A stretch of DNA of 64,000 nucleotides, from contig NZ_PQGD01000004.1 of NCBI RefSeq assembly GCF_002915575.1, forward strand, positions 124,001-188,000, written 5' to 3'. The translations under genes were made by a program, and so were the position numbers. The stretch is from Superficieibacter electus (GTDB lineage: Bacteria; Pseudomonadota; Gammaproteobacteria; Enterobacterales; Enterobacteriaceae). Shown in pieces: positions 62,198 through 64,000 of this stretch. Under the pieces are notes generated by a model. That model saw nothing but the letters and a program-made list of their open reading frames with translations, had not been told where the DNA came from and made no database searches. Each line of letters starts with the position of its first letter. The first letter of the stretch is position 1.

Positions 62198-64000
62198 ATG
62201 GTTGCGGTAAGAAGTTCACATATGAATAAAGAGGGTGAATTTGACCCGAAAAAATGGATCGCCAGTCTGGGGATTTCCAGCCAGCAGTCGTGTGAACGCT
62301 TAGCCGAGACCTGGGCCTACTGTCGTGAACAAACGCAGGGGCAGCCTAACGCCGATATTATCCTCTGGCGCGGCGTGGAAATGGTCGAAATCCTCTCTAT
62401 GCTCAGCATGGACATTGATACGTTGCGCGCCGCGCTACTGTTCCCGCTGGTCGATAACCACGTGGTCAGTGAAGAGGCGCTTCAGGAAGCGGCGGGCAAG
62501 CCGGTGGTGCTCCTCATCCATGGTGTGCGCGACATGGCGGCTATCCGTCAGCTTAAGGCGACCCATACGGATTCAGTCTCTTCCGAGCAGGTCGACAACG
62601 TGCGGCGAATGCTGCTGGCGATGGTCGATGATTTCCGCTGCGTCGTTATCAAGCTTGCCGAGCGGGTAGCCCACCTGCGCGATGTGAAAGATGCGCCGGA
62701 AGACGAGCGCGTGCTCGCGGCCAAAGAGTGCACCAATATTTATGCCCCGCTGGCTAACCGGCTGGGTATCGGCCAGTTGAAATGGGAGCTGGAAGATTAT
62801 TGCTTCCGTTACCTGCATCCGGCGGAGTACAAACGCATCGCCAAACTGCTGCACGAGCGCCGTCTCGATCGCGAACAGTATATTGATGAATTCGTTGGTC
62901 ACCTGCGTTCAGAAATCAAAACGGAAGGTGTAAAAGCCGAAGTGTACGGGCGACCCAAACACATCTACAGCATCTGGCGCAAAATGCAGAAGAAGCATCT
63001 CGCCTTTGACGAGCTGTTTGACGTGCGGGCGGTACGTATTGTGGCTGAGCGGTTGCAGGACTGCTACGCCGCGCTGGGAATAGTACACACCCATTATCGC
63101 CATCTGCCAGATGAGTTTGATGACTATGTGGCGAACCCTAAGCCCAACGGCTATCAGTCCATACATACCGTAGTCCTCGGGCCGGGCGGTAAAACCGTTG
63201 AAATTCAGATCCGTACAAAACAAATGCACGAAGATGCGGAACTGGGCGTGGCCGCGCACTGGAAATACAAAGAGGGCACCGTCGCAGGCGGCACGCGTAG
63301 CGGCCATGAAGACCGGATCGCCTGGCTGCGTAAACTGATTGCCTGGCAGGAAGAGATGGCTGACTCAGGCGAAATGCTTGATGAAGTGCGCAGCCAGGTT
63401 TTTGACGATCGCGTTTATGTCTTTACGCCAAAAGGTGACGTGGTGGATCTGCCCGCAGGCTCCACGCCGCTGGACTTTGCCTACCATATCCACAGCGACG
63501 TCGGGCACCGCTGCATCGGGGCGAAAATTGGCGGACGCATCGTGCCGTTTACCTATCAGTTGCAGATGGGCGATCAAATTGAAATCATCACCCAGAAACA
63601 GCCGAACCCGAGTCGCGACTGGCTGAACCCGAACCTGGGCTACGTGACCCCCCGCCGTGGACGCGCCAAAATTCATAACTGGTTCCGTAAACAGGATCGG
63701 GATAAAAACATCCTCGCCGGGCGGCAGATCCTCGACGATGAACTGGCGCATCTGGGCATCAGCCTGAAAGAGGCCGAGAAGTTCCTGCTGCCGCGCTATA
63801 ACTTCAATGAGATTGAAGAACTGCTGGCGGCGATTGGCGGCGGCGATATCCGTCTTAACCAGATGGTCAACTTCTTGCAGGCGCAGTTTAACAAGCCCAG
63901 CGCGGCCGAGCAGGATGCGGCGGCGCTTAAGCAGCTTCAGCAAAAAACGTATGCGCCGCCCAACCGCAGTAATAAAGACGATGGCCGCGTCGTTGTGGAA
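62198..64000 (+). CDS. relA: (p)ppGpp synthetase I RelA, C-terminal part beyond the window
   Basis: Ribosome-bound enzyme that makes (p)ppGpp on uncharged tRNA, the stringent alarmone. The window holds 601 codons of about 744, open to its last base. The N-terminal hydrolase-like domain lacks the HD pair (RAALLFPLVDNHVVSE), as in true RelA. The synthetase domain has GRPKHIYSIWRKMQKK, ELFDVRAVRIVAERLQDCYA and NPKPNGYQSIHTVV. A TGS domain follows (VYVFTPKGDVVDLPAGSTPL). The zinc-finger and ACT/RRM regions lie outside. The start ATG has AGGAGAGG upstream. Confidence 0.97.
   Translation, partial: MVAVRSSHMNKEGEFDPKKWIASLGISSQQSCERLAETWAYCREQTQGQPNADIILWRGVEMVEILSMLSMDIDTLRAALLFPLVDNHVVSEEALQEAAGKPVVLLIHGVRDMAAIRQLKATHTDSVSSEQVDNVRRMLLAMVDDFRCVVIKLAERVAHLRDVKDAPEDERVLAAKECTNIYAPLANRLGIGQLKWELEDYCFRYLHPAEYKRIAKLLHERRLDREQYIDEFVGHLRSEIKTEGVKAEVYGRPKHIYSIWRKMQKKHLAFDELFDVRAVRIVAERLQDCYAALGIVHTHYRHLPDEFDDYVANPKPNGYQSIHTVVLGPGGKTVEIQIRTKQMHEDAELGVAAHWKYKEGTVAGGTRSGHEDRIAWLRKLIAWQEEMADSGEMLDEVRSQVFDDRVYVFTPKGDVVDLPAGSTPLDFAYHIHSDVGHRCIGAKIGGRIVPFTYQLQMGDQIEIITQKQPNPSRDWLNPNLGYVTPRRGRAKIHNWFRKQDRDKNILAGRQILDDELAHLGISLKEAEKFLLPRYNFNEIEELLAAIGGGDIRLNQMVNFLQAQFNKPSAAEQDAAALKQLQQKTYAPPNRSNKDDGRVVVE

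Overview
This window is a chromosomal segment from a member of the Enterobacteriaceae. Gene order and protein sequence follow the E. coli/Salmonella backbone from galR to relA almost gene for gene. It is not E. coli K-12. A glycerate kinase gene follows gudD, a MuiA-like gene sits between lplT and tas, an hcp gene lies beyond galR, and only two initiator tRNA genes stand beside mltA. The genus Citrobacter or a close relative fits best, but that is an inference from recalled protein sequences, not from a search.

Left part (1-9.8 kb): the start of an hcp gene (cut by the window edge), galR with its operator, a single OmrA-type small RNA, the phospholipid-repair pair aas-lplT, a REP pair, the muiA-like secreted protein, tas, ygdR and mutH. 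The mutH-rppH gap carries consensus DnaA boxes and corresponds to the DnaA-reactivating locus DARS2. Next come rppH-ptsP, lgt-thyA, the minor-pseudopilin cluster ppdA-ppdB-ygdB-ppdC, and the tightly packed recC-ptrA-recB-recD block. The recD and argA stop codons abut. argA and amiC are divergent around two ARG boxes.

The main accessory region lies at 30.8-34.4 kb, between amiC and the initiator tRNA genes. It holds an unrecognised membrane protein (possible DUF3239), an orphan GAD-like/Tdi1-type immunity gene, and a decayed 1153-bp IS630-family element with recognisable ends flanked by TA. Its base composition is visibly more AT-rich than the backbone.

Right part (34.4-64 kb): two tRNA-fMet genes, mltA, tcdA, the csdA-csdE sulfur-transfer pair, ygdI, the GcvB small RNA, gcvA, ygdD, rlmM, xni, sdaC-sdaB, ppnN, queF, syd, the CsrB small RNA, yqcC-truC-yqcA, a candidate 53-residue gene, the glucarate cluster gudP-gudX-gudD-garK, barA, rlmD and the first 601 codons of relA. 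Three unrelated tandem arrays (58-, 68- and 80/81-bp periods) fill intergenic gaps between tcdA and sdaB; two of them flank xni.

Functional links: BarA signals through UvrY to transcribe CsrB, and a UvrY-type palindrome lies upstream of csrB here. GcvA activates gcvB. RecBCD, MutH, Xni and DARS2 concern DNA replication and repair. Gud proteins and GarK form the two ends of D-glucarate use; the intermediate GarL and GarR steps are not in the window.
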